From NCBI RefSeq assembly GCF_027497195.1, contig NZ_CP114905.1:186001-250000 (forward strand): a DNA stretch of 64,000 bases, given 5' to 3'. The DNA is from Streptomyces sp. WMMC500. Lineage in GTDB: Bacteria; Actinomycetota; Actinomycetes; Streptomycetales; Streptomycetaceae. Positions 22,550-31,426 of this stretch are shown here, in pieces (position 1 is the stretch's first letter; each line of letters begins with the position of its first letter). The position numbers were made by a program, and so were the translations under genes. The notes under the pieces are model-generated. The model did no database searches and was not told where the DNA came from. It worked only from the letters and a program-made list of their open reading frames with translations.

Positions 22550-23790
22550 ACCGCCCCCTCGTCCCGCAGCCCGGCTATCTCCGCACCGGTCAGCCCGAGT
22601 TCGGCCAGCACCGCGTCGGTGTCCGCGCCGTGCGGCCGGCCCGCCCAGCGGATCGCGCCCGGGGTCTCGGAGAGCCGGAAGAGCACGTTCTGCATCTTCA
22701 CCGTGCCGAGTTCCTCGTCCTCGACCTCGGTGATCGAGCCCAGCGCCCGGTACTGCTCGTCGGCCATCACGTCCCGCACGTCGTACACCGGCGCCACGGC
22801 GGCCTGCGCCTTGTCGAACGCGGCCACGACCGTCGCGGCGTCGTGCCGCGCGATCCACCCGCCGACCGCCTCGTCCAGCTCGTCCGCGTGCCGCGCCCGG
22901 CCCGCACCCGTGCCGAACCACGGCTCGTCGATCAGCTCCGGCCGCCCCACGAGCCGCATCACCCGCTCCGCGACGGACTGCGCCGAGGTGGACACGGCCA
23001 GCCAGCGGCCGTCGGCGGTGCGGTAGGTGTTGCGCGGCGCGTTGTTGGTGGAGCGGTTGCCGGTACGCGGCTGGACGTAGCCGAGCTGGTCGTACCAGAG
23101 GGGCTGCGGGCCGAGCACGGTCAGCATCGGCTCGATGATGGCCATGTCGACGACCTGCCCGCGCCCGGTGCGCTCCCGCCCGGCGAGCGCGGTCATCACG
23201 GCGTACGCGGTGGACAGCGCGGCGACGGAGTCCGCGAGGCCGAACGGCGGCAGCGTCGGCGGCCCGTCCGGCTCGCCGGTGACGGCGGCGAAGCCGCTCA
23301 TCGCCTCCGCGAGGGTGCCGAACCCGGGGCGGCGGGCGTACGGGCCGAACTGGCCGAAGCCGGTGACCCGGGCGAGCACGAGCCGGGGGTTGGCGGCGGA
23401 CAGCTCCGCCCAGCCGAGGCCCCACTTCTCCAGCGTGCCGGGGCGGAAGTTCTCGACGATCACGTCGGATCCGGCGGCCAGCCGCAGCAGCACCTCGCGT
23501 CCGCCGGGCGTGGACAGGTCGAGGGTGAGGTTCTTCTTGTTGCGGCCGAGCAGCTTCCACCAGAGGCCGACGCCGTCCTTGGCGGGGCCGTGGCCGCGTG
23601 AGGGGTCGGGCTTGGCGGGGTGCTCGACCTTGACGACCTCGGCGCCGAAGTCGCCGAGCATGGTCGCGGCCAGCGGGCCGGCGAAGAGGGTCGCGAGGTC
23701 CAGGACCCGCAACCCGGCGAGCGGAGCCTCGGGCGGCGGGGAGTGAGGGGAAGCGGCGGCGTCGGGGGCGGAGGCGGGGGTGTCGGTCAT
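22546..23790 (-). CDS. CaiB/BaiF-family (class III) CoA-transferase
   Basis: 414 residues. The N-terminus has LAGLRVLDLATLFAGPLAATMLGDFGAEVVKVEHP across residues 24-58, including the family's nucleotide-binding segment. The catalytic Asp lies in a region starting MAIIEPML. It would transfer CoA to an organic acid for the following lyase, with which it overlaps by 4 bases. The pair begins 88 bases downstream of rbsK on the same strand, so readthrough from the ribose-type operon is possible, though a functional link is unproven. Confidence 0.88.
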   Translation of the reverse strand: MTDTPASAPDAAASPHSPPPEAPLAGLRVLDLATLFAGPLAATMLGDFGAEVVKVEHPAKPDPSRGHGPAKDGVGLWWKLLGRNKKNLTLDLSTPGGREVLLRLAAGSDVIVENFRPGTLEKWGLGWAELSAANPRLVLARVTGFGQFGPYARRPGFGTLAEAMSGFAAVTGEPDGPPTLPPFGLADSVAALSTAYAVMTALAGRERTGRGQVVDMAIIEPMLTVLGPQPLWYDQLGYVQPRTGNRSTNNAPRNTYRTADGRWLAVSTSAQSVAERVMRLVGRPELIDEPWFGTGAGRARHADELDEAVGGWIARHDAATVVAAFDKAQAAVAPVYDVRDVMADEQYRALGSITEVEDEELGTVKMQNVLFRLSETPGAIRWAGRPHGADTDAVLAELGLTGAEIAGLRDEGAV

Positions 23791-23878
23791 GGTGTCGCGC
23801 CTTCCTCGGTGGTGCGTTGCGGTGCCGTGCGCGGGCCGTGCGCCCGTGGCCCCGCGGGGTGGTGCGGCGGTACGCGGG

Positions 23879-24793
23879 TCACGGGCCCTCGGCCGCCAGC
23901 CGGTCGATCTCCGCGCGCGCCGGCATGGAGGACGACGCGCCGGGCCGCTGTACGGCGAGCGCGGCCGCGGCCGCCGCCCACGCCATCGCCGCCGGCATCG
24001 GCCGGCCCTCGGCGTACGCCACGCACAGCGCGCCGACGTAGGTGTCGCCCGCGGCCGTGGTGTCGACGGCCCGGACCGGGAGGGCCGGCACGGTGACCGG
24101 ATCCCGGTCGCGCGCGGCGTACAGGCTGCCGGCGCCGCCGAGGGTGATCACGACCTCCGGCACGCGCTCCAGCAGCGCCGCCGCGGCCTCGTGCGGGTCG
24201 GACCTGCCGGTGAGCGCGGCGGCCTCGTGCTCGTTGGGGACGAGCAGGTCGGTGCCGGCGAGCAGCCGGCCGGGCAGCTCACGGGCCGGGGCGGGGGTGA
24301 GCACGGTGCGTACGCCGCGCCCCCGGGCCGACTCGGCGGCGGCCACGACGCCGGCCATCGGCAGTTCCAGTTGCAGCAGGAGCGTGCCGGCGGCGGCGAT
24401 GCGCTCCTCGTCGCCGGCGGCCAGGCCGGTGACGGTGCCGTTGGCGCCGGGGACGACGACGATGGAGTTGCCGCCGTCGTCGTCGACGACGATGTGCGCG
24501 GTGCCGCTGGCGCCCGGCGCGGTGCGCAGCCCCGCGGTGTCCACGCCGGCGCCGTCGAGCGCGGCGCGCAGTTCGCCGCCGAAGGCGTCGGAGCCGACCG
24601 CCCCGATCATCGTCACCGCTCCGCCCGCGCGGGCCGCGGCCACGGCCTGGTTGGCGCCCTTGCCGCCGGGCACGGTGCGGAACTCCCGGCCGGAGACGGT
24701 CTCGCCGCGGAGCGGGGCGGTGGCGGCGAACGCCACGAGGTCCATGTTGACGCTGCCGAACACGGCGATCGTCGCCGGGGAGGTGGTCGTCAT
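23879..24793 (-). CDS. rbsK: Ribokinase (PfkB family)
   Basis: 304 residues from ATG at 24793, which overlaps the upstream gene by ATGA. It has both PfkB signatures: VPGGKGANQAVAAARAG near residue 42 and AVDTTAAGDTYVGALCVAYA near residue 250, with the catalytic Asp in the GD motif. The opening VFGSVNMDLV is typical of ribokinase rather than fructokinase. It would phosphorylate ribose released by the glycohydrolases to ribose 5-phosphate, and is the last enzyme of the operon. Confidence 0.92.
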   Translation of the reverse strand: MTTTSPATIAVFGSVNMDLVAFAATAPLRGETVSGREFRTVPGGKGANQAVAAARAGGAVTMIGAVGSDAFGGELRAALDGAGVDTAGLRTAPGASGTAHIVVDDDGGNSIVVVPGANGTVTGLAAGDEERIAAAGTLLLQLELPMAGVVAAAESARGRGVRTVLTPAPARELPGRLLAGTDLLVPNEHEAAALTGRSDPHEAAAALLERVPEVVITLGGAGSLYAARDRDPVTVPALPVRAVDTTAAGDTYVGALCVAYAEGRPMPAAMAWAAAAAALAVQRPGASSSMPARAEIDRLAAEGP

Positions 24794-26289
24794 GCGGAGG
24801 GCCTCCTGGGTTCGTGCGGCGGTGCGGCGCCGGCGCGGGCGCCGGCGTAGGAGTCGGCCCTCAGGGCCGGCGCGGGGAGCGCGTGGGCGGCGGTGCGGGC
24901 GGCGAGTTCGTCGAAACCGATGCCGTCCATGCCGCCCACGGTGGTCGCCAGCCGGTTGCGCAGCGGCGCCGTCCACCGCTGCGGCAGCGCCTCCGGCGCC
25001 CCGGCGAGCAGCCCGGCGACGGACCCGGCGGTGGCGCCGTTGGAGTCGGTGTCCCAGCCGCCGGAGACAACGCGGCAGACGGCGCCGGTGAAGTCGCCGC
25101 CGGCGTGGGTGAGCGCGGCGGCGAGCAGCGCCGCGTTGGGCACGACGTGCACCCAGTGGCGTCCTTCGTGCGCGGCGTGCAGGCCGTCGACGACGTCCGC
25201 GAAGCCCTCGGGGGTACCGGTGGGTTCGGTGCGGGCCAGCTCGATGCCGTGCCGTACGGCCCTGGCCAGCCGGGAGCGGGGCGGCACGACGGCGAGACCG
25301 GCGCGCAGCGCCGCGTTCACGTCGGCGCCGCCGCCGGCCGCGGCGGCGAGGACGGCGGCGGCGAACATGGCGCCGTAGACGCCGTTGGCGGTGTGGGTGA
25401 GGACGGCGTCGCGGTGCGCGGCGGCGGCGGCGCCGGCCGGGTCGCCGGGGTGCGTCCAGCCGTGCACGTCGGCGCGGATCTGGGCGCCGATCCACTCGCG
25501 GAACGGGTTGCGGTACGCGCCGGTGTGCGGGGGCTCCACGCCGTCGAGCAGGTTGCGGTACGCGACGCGCTCGGCGGTGAACGTACGGCCCGCGGGGAGT
25601 TCGTCGAGCCAGAGCTGCCCGACGTCGGCGGTGGTGAAGGCGTGGCCGTGGCGGTCGAGGAGGAGCAGGCCGAGGAGCGGGTAGTTGAGGTCGTCGTCCT
25701 CGGGGGCGCCGTCGAGGGTCTCGGCCAGGGAGGTGGCGGCGCTGCGGCGGTTCCAGGGGTGCGCGGCGGCGACGGCGGGATCGAGCCCGGCGGCGGTGAA
25801 CCAGGTGTGCACCGGCCAGTTGCCGGTGGAGCGGGCGATGGCCCGGATGCCCTCCAGGGTCACCTTCTCGACGGGCTTGCCCAGGACGCACCCGGCGGCC
25901 CGCCCGAGCCACGCGGCGTGCAGCCGGGCGCGCAGCCCGTCCTCGTGCGTGCCGTCCGAGGCCCGCGCGGGCGCGGGCCAGCGCGGGCAGGCCGCCTTGA
26001 TGTCCGCCAGCTCCGTCGGCTCGATCGACGCCAACGGGCTCTCCAGCGTGGCCAGTTCATCCAGCAGCTCCAGCGCCAGCGCCCGCAGCCGCGGCTTCGG
26101 CGGGCCGGGCGAGGCGCCCGCGCGGTCGGGTGCCGGGTGGCCGCCGGCGGCGAGCCAGCGGCGCTGCAGCGGTCCCGCGGCCCGGCCGTCCTCGGCCGCC
26201 TGCCGCAGCTCGTGGCCGACGAGGTCTTCCGGCTGCACCCAGGTCAGCCGGAGCGGCGCCCCGTGCCCCTCGGCCGGCGCCGCCGTCAC
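24790..26289 (-). CDS. ADP-ribosylglycohydrolase family protein 1 (long form)
   Basis: 499 residues from GTG at 26289, overlapping its upstream neighbour (GTGA). The N-terminal ~130 residues are extra. The ARH/DraG core begins near RARLHAAWLGRAAGCVLGKPVEK. The metal site is altered at the first motif (PEDDDLNY rather than TDDT), as is usual in this long subfamily, while the second (GGWDTDSNGATAGS, near residue 415) is intact. Other motifs are NPFREWIGAQIRADVHG and THTANGVYGAMFA. The family cleaves ADP-ribose or ribosyl bonds; this long branch is uncharacterised. Confidence 0.85.
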   Translation of the reverse strand: MTAAPAEGHGAPLRLTWVQPEDLVGHELRQAAEDGRAAGPLQRRWLAAGGHPAPDRAGASPGPPKPRLRALALELLDELATLESPLASIEPTELADIKAACPRWPAPARASDGTHEDGLRARLHAAWLGRAAGCVLGKPVEKVTLEGIRAIARSTGNWPVHTWFTAAGLDPAVAAAHPWNRRSAATSLAETLDGAPEDDDLNYPLLGLLLLDRHGHAFTTADVGQLWLDELPAGRTFTAERVAYRNLLDGVEPPHTGAYRNPFREWIGAQIRADVHGWTHPGDPAGAAAAAHRDAVLTHTANGVYGAMFAAAVLAAAAGGGADVNAALRAGLAVVPPRSRLARAVRHGIELARTEPTGTPEGFADVVDGLHAAHEGRHWVHVVPNAALLAAALTHAGGDFTGAVCRVVSGGWDTDSNGATAGSVAGLLAGAPEALPQRWTAPLRNRLATTVGGMDGIGFDELAARTAAHALPAPALRADSYAGARAGAAPPHEPRRPSA

Positions 26290-27491
26290 GACGCCTCCGC
26301 GAGCGAGCCGAACGCGGCCTCGTGGGCGCGGCGGCGGGCCACGTCCCGGACGAACACCTCGCGCGCGACCTCGGTGAGCGTGGCCGCCGGTGCCAGCAGG
26401 TCCAGCCTGCTGGCGCGCGCGACCTCCTCGGCCCACTCCCCCGGCACCGCCGCGGCGCCCCCGAGAGCGCCGACGACGGCGCCGCTCATGGTGGCGATGG
26501 AGTCGCAGTCGCGGCCGTAGTTGACCGCGCCGAGGACGGTGTGCCGGTAGTCGCCGCGGCCGACGAGCAGCATGCCTAGCGCCACCGGCAGCTCCTCTAT
26601 GGCGTGCAGCCGCGAGGGCCGCCGGGCGCCGAGCGAGGGGTTGCGGTACTCGGGGCCGACCGTGTCGTACGGCTCGACCGCCGCGCGCAGCGGCGCCAGC
26701 GCCTCCTCGAAGTCGGCGCAGCCGGCAGCGGCTTCGCAGACGGCCTCGATGGCCGCGCGGGTGCCGTCCTTCGCGAGCGCGAGCGCCGCCTCGACCACCG
26801 ACTCCGGCGTGGCTCCCGGTGCGAAGGCCGCCGCGACGCAGGCGGCGAAGACGCCGGCGGCCTCGCGCCCGTAGGACGACTGGTGGGCGCCGGCGACGTC
26901 CAGCGCCTCGGCGTAGGCCGCCGCGGGGTTGCCGGCGTTGACGGCGCCGACGGGCGCCATGTACATCGCGGCGCCGCAGTTGACGATGTTGCCGACGCCC
27001 GCCTCGCGCGGGTCGACGTGGCCGTAGTGCAGCCGCGCGATGATCCACTTCTCCGCGAGGAAGATCCGCTGCAGCGGCAGTGCCTCGGCCTCCAGCTCGG
27101 GGATCCAGCGCGGGGTGCCCATCAGGTCGGGCACGAGGTGGGCGGCGACGGCGTAGGCGTCGAGGTGGTCGCGGACCTTGTCGTAGACCCGGACGAGTGC
27201 GTGCGTCATGAGGGTGTCGTCGGTGACGTGCCCGTCGCCTTTGTGGTACGGGGCGATCGGCCGGGCGGTGCGCCACTCGCCGCGGTGGAACGGCTCGACG
27301 ATGCCGCGCACCCGGCCGCCGTACCGCTCGGCGATGGCCTCCGGGGTCCAGCCCTCGACGGGCCCGCCGAGGGCGTCGCCGACGGCGGCGCCGACGAGGC
27401 ACCCCGCGGTGCGGTCGGCGAGGCCGGGGCCCGCGGGCGCGGCGGAGTCGGTGGGGTCGCTGGGGTCGGCGGAAGCGGTCGTGGGGGTCAT
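26286..27491 (-). CDS. ADP-ribosylglycohydrolase family protein 2
   Basis: 401 residues, ATG at 27491 overlapping the next gene upstream by ATGA. Canonical motifs are present: VGAAVGDALGGPVEG (about residue 36), HVTDDTLMTH (about residue 89), and YGRDCDSIATMSGA near residue 335, which together supply two Mg2+/Mn2+ ions in DraG/ARH enzymes. It is therefore likely an active hydrolase of ADP-ribosyl- or ribosyl-linked substrates, and is the second of four paralogues in a row. Confidence 0.87.
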   Translation of the reverse strand: MTPTTASADPSDPTDSAAPAGPGLADRTAGCLVGAAVGDALGGPVEGWTPEAIAERYGGRVRGIVEPFHRGEWRTARPIAPYHKGDGHVTDDTLMTHALVRVYDKVRDHLDAYAVAAHLVPDLMGTPRWIPELEAEALPLQRIFLAEKWIIARLHYGHVDPREAGVGNIVNCGAAMYMAPVGAVNAGNPAAAYAEALDVAGAHQSSYGREAAGVFAACVAAAFAPGATPESVVEAALALAKDGTRAAIEAVCEAAAGCADFEEALAPLRAAVEPYDTVGPEYRNPSLGARRPSRLHAIEELPVALGMLLVGRGDYRHTVLGAVNYGRDCDSIATMSGAVVGALGGAAAVPGEWAEEVARASRLDLLAPAATLTEVAREVFVRDVARRRAHEAAFGSLAEAS

Positions 27492-28882
27492 GAGGCGAGG
27501 GGTCCTTCCGCAGGGGTGCTGAACTGCTTGTCGGCCAGTTGCCGGGCGAGGTCGACGAGGTCGGCGCCGGCGAGCTGGGGCAGGGCGCAGCCGGAGAGGA
27601 TCCGGCAGGCGTCCCGCCAGGTGGCGGGGAGTCCGGCGGCGCCGCCCAGCGCCCCGGTGAGTGCGCCGGCCAGGGCCGGCGCGGAGTCGGCGACGCGCGA
27701 CAGGCACGCGGCGGCGGGTACGGCCTCGGAGATCGCGCCGGCCGCGGCGGTGGCGACGGCGAGCGCGACGGGCACGGTCTCGGCGGCGGCGATGCCGTAG
27801 CTGTAGACGTGGTCGACGATCTCGTGCTCCAGCACGGGGACGAGCGCGAAGGCGTTGCCGGGCAGGCCCGGGCGGGTGGCCACGGCGGTGCGGCCGAGTT
27901 GCACGGCGCGCTCGGCGTTGCGCAGGATCTCGGTGCCCGGCGGGAGCTGGGCGAGGGCGGCGTCCACGCAGGCGTCGACGGGCCGGCCGCCGAGGGCCGC
28001 GGCGATCGCGGCGGCGGTGGCCCGGGCGCCGTGCACGCCGTCGCCGTCCTGGGTGTAGCGGGCGTCGAACTCGGCGAGGTCGGCGGCCTGTTCCGGGTCG
28101 CCCGGGTGGACGGCGGCGAGCACCGCGGCCCGCACGCAGGCGGCGTCGTCGAAGTAGTGCGGGTTGTCGTGGCCGGTGGCGGGCGGGCGCAGGCCGGCGG
28201 CGAGGTTGCCGAGCCCGGCACGTACGGAGATGCGGGCGCGCAGCGGGATCTCCGCCGACTCGATCTCGTCGGCGCGCTCGGCGGCGACGGCGACCTCGTC
28301 GGCGAGCGCGCTCCAGGCGAGGGTGAGCGCGGAGCGGACCCGCCGGTCGGAGGTGAGGTCGGTGTGCCGCCCGCTGCCGGCGGAGAGGACGGCGTACGCG
28401 GTGAAGGCGGCCCACTCCGCGTCGTCGGACGGGCCCAGGCGCAGCGGTTCGGGCGGCTGGTTGAGCGCGATGGGCACGGGCAGGGTGGTGGTGGCGTTCT
28501 GCTCGGCGAAGGTGTCGAGCTCGCGGGTGAGCCGGCGGGTCCACTCGGGCATCCGCGCGGCGCGGTGCCGGCCTGCGGGCCAGCCCGCGGCGTCGCCGGC
28601 GGCGATGCCGAGGAGCAGTCCCTCCACGCGCCGCAGGTCGCCGCCCGCCTCGGTGAAGCCGGCGGCGCCGACGGGGCGTCCGGCGCCGGGCGCCGCGGCG
28701 GGCCGCTCCGCGCGCGGCACCGCGACGACGGGCCGTTCCGCGCCCTCGGCGGGGCTCGCGGATGCACCCGCGGGCGTGGTCGTACGGGCCGCGCCCGGGG
28801 CGGCGCCGTCCGGCGCACCGGATGCGCCGGGCGCCGCACCGGGCTCCGGGGCTCGGCGGGACCTGGGCAGCGGTGCGCTCAT
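27488..28882 (-). CDS. ADP-ribosylglycohydrolase family protein 3, possibly degenerate
   Basis: 464 residues with a Pro/Ala-rich N-terminal ~75 residues. The core retains LLLGIAAGDAAGWPAG and PSDDAEWAAF in place of GDALG and TDDT. The second metal motif expected as GxDADT reads SRVADSAPALAGALTGAL, so the first Asp is replaced by Val. This suggests reduced or changed catalysis, perhaps a regulatory or structural partner of the other three. It overlaps both neighbours by ATGA. Confidence 0.75.
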   Translation of the reverse strand: MSAPLPRSRRAPEPGAAPGASGAPDGAAPGAARTTTPAGASASPAEGAERPVVAVPRAERPAAAPGAGRPVGAAGFTEAGGDLRRVEGLLLGIAAGDAAGWPAGRHRAARMPEWTRRLTRELDTFAEQNATTTLPVPIALNQPPEPLRLGPSDDAEWAAFTAYAVLSAGSGRHTDLTSDRRVRSALTLAWSALADEVAVAAERADEIESAEIPLRARISVRAGLGNLAAGLRPPATGHDNPHYFDDAACVRAAVLAAVHPGDPEQAADLAEFDARYTQDGDGVHGARATAAAIAAALGGRPVDACVDAALAQLPPGTEILRNAERAVQLGRTAVATRPGLPGNAFALVPVLEHEIVDHVYSYGIAAAETVPVALAVATAAAGAISEAVPAAACLSRVADSAPALAGALTGALGGAAGLPATWRDACRILSGCALPQLAGADLVDLARQLADKQFSTPAEGPLAS

Positions 28883-29979
28883 GAGGCGACCTCCTCGTCT
28901 GCGGGGGCGAGCCGGTCCGCGATGTCGAGCACGTGGTGGCCCGCCATCGACGGCAGGCAGGTGCCCCGTACGGGCTGGATGACCGCGGCCCAGGCGTCGG
29001 GGATCGCCGCCTCGCCGCGCAGCGCGCCCGCCAGGGCGCCGGCGACGGCGGCGGTGGTGTCGGCGTCGCGGCCCATGTTGACGGCGGTGAGGACGGAGTC
29101 GGCGAAGTCCCCGCGGGCGGCGGCGAAGGCGCCGAGCGCGAGCCCGACGGCCTCCGGCGCCAGGTCCGACCAGGGGTAGCCGCCGATGACGACCGAGGAG
29201 CGGACGGCGCGTTCGACGCTCAGCGGCGTGGCGCCCGGGGCGCGGCGCGCGCGGCGGCCGGCGGAGACCGCGCGCTGCAGGGAGCGCGAGGTCCAGGAGT
29301 CCTCGGGGATGACCGACAGGGCGGCCTGCACGACGACGTCCGGGGAGTCGCCGGCCATGGCGGCGGCCACCCCGGCGGCGACGGCCTGACCGCCGTAGAT
29401 GCCCTCGCCCTCGTGGCTGACGGTGCCGTCGACGGCGACGAGCCGGGCGGCCTCGGCCGGACGGCCCGCGGCGAAGACGCCGAACGGGGCGGCGCGCATG
29501 GCGAGTCCGTCGCTCCAGGCGTGCCGGTGCTGCGCGGTGATCGGCGCGGCCAGGCCGCGGCGCAGGTTCTCCAGGGTGCCGCGCTCGCTGAACCCGGCGC
29601 CGCGGAAGGGGCCTTCGTCGAGGTCCGCGATCCGCTCGTGCCAGGCGGACTCCACGTGCGCGAGGCTCAGCCGCGCGCCGTGCTCGGCGAGCAGCAGCCC
29701 GGAGAAGATGGCGTACTCGGTGTCGTCGGTGCCCGCGGGGGCGGCGGCCACGAAGTCCTCGATACGGCCCCAGCGCTCGCGGATCTGCGAGGGCTTCATG
29801 TTCTCGACGGGCGCGCCGAGGGCGTCGCCGACCGCGAGGCCGAGCATGGCGCCGCGGGCCCGGTCGCGGGCGGTCGGGGCGGCCTGCCCGGCGGCGCGGC
29901 CGGCGGCGCGCAGGCGCAGGCGTGCGGAGGGGGCGGGTGCGGCGCGTACGGACGGTTCCGGGCCGGCTGACGCGCTCAT
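28879..29979 (-). CDS. ADP-ribosylglycohydrolase family protein 4
   Basis: 366 residues. All ARH metal motifs are intact: MLGLAVGDALGAPVENM, GTDDTEYAIFSGLLL (about residue 85) and NMGRDADTTAAVAGAL (about residue 305). It is translated first among the four paralogues and lies 94 bases after the substrate-binding lipoprotein gene. That gap contains a small GC hairpin (GGCCGG/CCGGCC) and no promoter I can recognise. Together with its position downstream of an importer, this predicts cytosolic hydrolysis of an imported ribosyl or ADP-ribosyl compound. Confidence 0.87.
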   Translation of the reverse strand: MSASAGPEPSVRAAPAPSARLRLRAAGRAAGQAAPTARDRARGAMLGLAVGDALGAPVENMKPSQIRERWGRIEDFVAAAPAGTDDTEYAIFSGLLLAEHGARLSLAHVESAWHERIADLDEGPFRGAGFSERGTLENLRRGLAAPITAQHRHAWSDGLAMRAAPFGVFAAGRPAEAARLVAVDGTVSHEGEGIYGGQAVAAGVAAAMAGDSPDVVVQAALSVIPEDSWTSRSLQRAVSAGRRARRAPGATPLSVERAVRSSVVIGGYPWSDLAPEAVGLALGAFAAARGDFADSVLTAVNMGRDADTTAAVAGALAGALRGEAAIPDAWAAVIQPVRGTCLPSMAGHHVLDIADRLAPADEEVAS

Positions 29980-30073
29980 CGTGCGGTGCTCATCGTGCTG
30001 TTCGTGCTCTTTCCTCGTGCGCCTGCGGGTGTGGTTCGGGTGCCTGCTCGTACGCCCCGGCCGGCCGCCGGCC

Positions 30074-31426
30074 TCATCTCTGGTACCGGTCGAGGACGAG
30101 GTTGCCGTCCTCGACCAGCGACTCGCGCAGCTCGTCCAGGTCGGTGTCGCCGTTGAAGTACCGCTGGAACGCCGGTGTGGCGATCTTGTCCGACCACTCG
30201 CGATACCCCCGTACTCCGAGCACCGGGGCGGGCCGCAGCGAGCGGGCCACCTCCACGCCCGTACGCCACCCGTACTCTTCGGTGTTCAGCGCCGGATCCT
30301 TGAGCGCCTGGGCGCCGGTGGGCAGCATCCAGTCGCCCACGGCCAGCTCCGCCATGTGCTCCGGCCGGGTCATGAAGGCGATGAAGTCCGCCGCCGCCTG
30401 CCGGTGGTCGCTGTCCTCGGCCACCGACAGCGTCTGCGGGCTGACCCCCTGCGCGAGCCCGCCGGCCGGCCCGTCACCCGCGGGCATCGGCAGCACCGAC
30501 CAGCCGAAGTCGTCGGGCGCCTGCTGGGTGACGAGCTGGCGGTAGGAGAAGTTGAGCGGCACCATCGCGTACCGCCCGGCGAAGAAGCCGGGCAGCGTGT
30601 CGGAGCCGGACATGCCGAGGCTGCTGCGCGGCGCGGTGTGGTCCTCGTTGACCTGGCGGTCGATGGTCTCGGCGACGGCCGAGTCCGCGGGGCCGTAGGC
30701 GATGCGGTTCTTCGGCCCGTCGTCGGTCTGCTCCCGGGAGAACAGCCCGCCGCCGGTGGACAGCGAGAGGTTCACCGACTGGCTGACGGGCTCCTTCATG
30801 CCCCAGGCCACGCCGTACCGGTCGGTCGTGCCGTCGCCGTCGGTGTCGGCGGTCAGCTTCTTCGCGACGTCCTCGAACTCCCGCCAGCTCCACGGGTCGG
30901 CCACCGTCGGCACCCGCACGCCCGACTCCTCGAGCAGGGCCGTGTTGGCGAACATCATCCGCGGCTCCTGGAGGAAGGGGACGCCGTAGATGCCGCCGTT
31001 CATGGTCGTCGTCTGCCACGACTGCTCCGGGATGTCGGCGCGCAGCGACTGGGGCAGCAGGTCGGTGAGGTCGGCGAGGTAGCCGCCGTAGGCGAAGTCG
31101 GTGAGGTCGTCGGCGGCGTCGTGGATGATGTCGGGCGCCTCGCCGCCCTCGAAGGAGGTCAGCAACTGGTCGTGCACGGTGTCCCAGATGCCCTGCACGT
31201 AGCGGACCTGGACCTCGGGGTGCTCCGCGTTCCACTCCTCGACGAGCCGCTTGTTGGCCGCGACGGACTCCTTCTGCCAGGCGAGGCTGAGGTAGTCGAG
31301 GGTCACCGTGCCGTCGTCGGAGCCGCCGTCGCCGCTGCAGCCGGCCAGCCCGGCCAGCAACGCCAGGCTCAGGGCGGCGGCGCCGGCTGCGCCGGCGGCA
31401 CGGCGGATGCGCGCCGCGGGCCTCAT
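30074..31426 (-). CDS. ABC transporter substrate-binding lipoprotein (sugar family 1)
   Basis: 450 residues. The N-terminus is a lipoprotein signal with lipobox LAGLAGC (Cys near residue 30). The mature part has the family-1 extracellular solute-binding pattern: VQVRYVQGIWDTVHDQLLTSF, GEAPDIIHD, YGVPFLQEPRMMFANTALLEE, and a C-terminal YREWSDKIATP helix. It would bind the imported substrate at the cell surface and hand it to the two permeases encoded upstream. ATG at 31426 overlaps the permease stop (ATGA). Confidence 0.9.
   Translation of the reverse strand: MRPAARIRRAAGAAGAAALSLALLAGLAGCSGDGGSDDGTVTLDYLSLAWQKESVAANKRLVEEWNAEHPEVQVRYVQGIWDTVHDQLLTSFEGGEAPDIIHDAADDLTDFAYGGYLADLTDLLPQSLRADIPEQSWQTTTMNGGIYGVPFLQEPRMMFANTALLEESGVRVPTVADPWSWREFEDVAKKLTADTDGDGTTDRYGVAWGMKEPVSQSVNLSLSTGGGLFSREQTDDGPKNRIAYGPADSAVAETIDRQVNEDHTAPRSSLGMSGSDTLPGFFAGRYAMVPLNFSYRQLVTQQAPDDFGWSVLPMPAGDGPAGGLAQGVSPQTLSVAEDSDHRQAAADFIAFMTRPEHMAELAVGDWMLPTGAQALKDPALNTEEYGWRTGVEVARSLRPAPVLGVRGYREWSDKIATPAFQRYFNGDTDLDELRESLVEDGNLVLDRYQR

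Noticed and set aside
24790..28839. 1349-residue continuous frame covering three glycohydrolase genes
   Set aside because: Only the last ~499 residues are real protein; the upstream part is out-of-frame shadow of the two neighbouring genes, which themselves have clear family motifs.
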